Positions 63,840 to 64,000 of a DNA stretch of 64,000 nt are shown one piece after another; position 1 is the first letter of the stretch, and each line of letters opens with the position of its first letter. The position numbers and the translations under genes are program-made. Under the pieces are notes generated by a model. The model was not told the DNA's origin. It ran no database searches and saw nothing but the letters and a program-made list of their open reading frames with translations. The DNA lies in NCBI GenBank assembly GCA_947625775.1, contig CANQPM010000015.1:31038-95037 (forward strand), written 5' to 3'. This DNA is from an uncultured Lachnospiraceae bacterium. GTDB lineage: Bacteria; Bacillota; Clostridia; Lachnospirales; Lachnospiraceae.

Positions 63840-64000
63840 AATAAAGCTGTCGCTGATAAAGCACAGCAGCACCTTGACAAATAAACAGTAATGCAGACCT
63901 GAAAATTCTAAGAGAAAAGAAAATCAAAGAGAAGTTCAGAGAACAAAAACCTAAAGTAATCACGCTGTAAAGCAGGCGAAAGCAGCAATACAGCGGAAGG

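Noticed and set aside
61707..64000. tmRNA (ssrA) expected after smpB
   Set aside because: No tRNA-like ends, tag frame or T-arm could be drawn in this stretch; it must lie elsewhere.

Overview
The window is from a Gram-positive, Clostridia-type genome, most likely a member of the Lachnospiraceae. Reasons: anaerobic class III ribonucleotide reductase (nrdD/nrdG), AAGGAGG-type ribosome binding sites with frequent GTG/TTG starts, strong TTGACA-N17-TATAAT promoters, several c-di-GMP and chemotaxis genes, and 'YDPSGY'-type Rhs loci. The family assignment rests on gene content and sequence style; no database was searched. Housekeeping genes use more GC-rich codons than two accessory regions, which are AT-rich and full of gene fragments.

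Region 1 (1-1.9 kb) looks like a worn defence or mobile island: the tail of an AAA/DUF4143 ATPase, a truncated type I restriction R-subunit N-terminus, a complete-looking MNT/HEPN toxin-antitoxin pair and a winged-helix tail of a larger protein. Region 2 (1.9-36.7 kb) is core and metabolic: SGNH hydrolase, cytidine deaminase, MBL-fold hydrolase, membrane MutS-like ATPase, RNase HI, nrdD/nrdG under a promoter carrying a NrdR-box-like site, tcdA, a bacterial PARG, tRNA-Gly(CCC), an aldolase and MGMT pair, a CobU-like/CobC-like pair, a FliD-like protein, GGDEF, AI-2E exporter family, a solute-binding lipoprotein next to a chemoreceptor, thiN, SRAP, a hybrid histidine kinase, a class C serine hydrolase, carbonic anhydrase, and two divergent heterodimeric ABC exporters arranged as mirror images.

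Region 3 (36.7-52.85 kb) is the accessory highlight: about 16 kb of Rhs fragments, two or three displaced toxin tips and about a dozen small immunity-like genes, mostly without their toxins. Short repeats mark the cassettes: a promoter-like repeat (three copies), a terminator-like repeat (three copies), a duplicated PD-(D/E)XK-like gene (one copy has lost its start) and a duplicated 0.33 kb segment. Toxin tips include a deaminase-like domain followed by an FGE/SUMF1-fold neighbour, and an uncharacterised tip followed by a 369-residue neighbour. No intact full-length rhs gene is present, so this resembles a store of silent tips and orphan immunity genes.

Region 4 (52.85-64 kb) returns to core genes: gpmI, an EAL protein, eno, secG, rnr and smpB. 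Between gpmI and the EAL gene lies a 164-bp element with perfect 24-bp terminal inverted repeats and inner complementary segments, a candidate structured RNA or miniature mobile element. Last comes a polytopic GT39-like gene split by an 11-G tract, where one fewer G would restore a single 654-residue frame: a candidate phase-variable surface-glycan gene.
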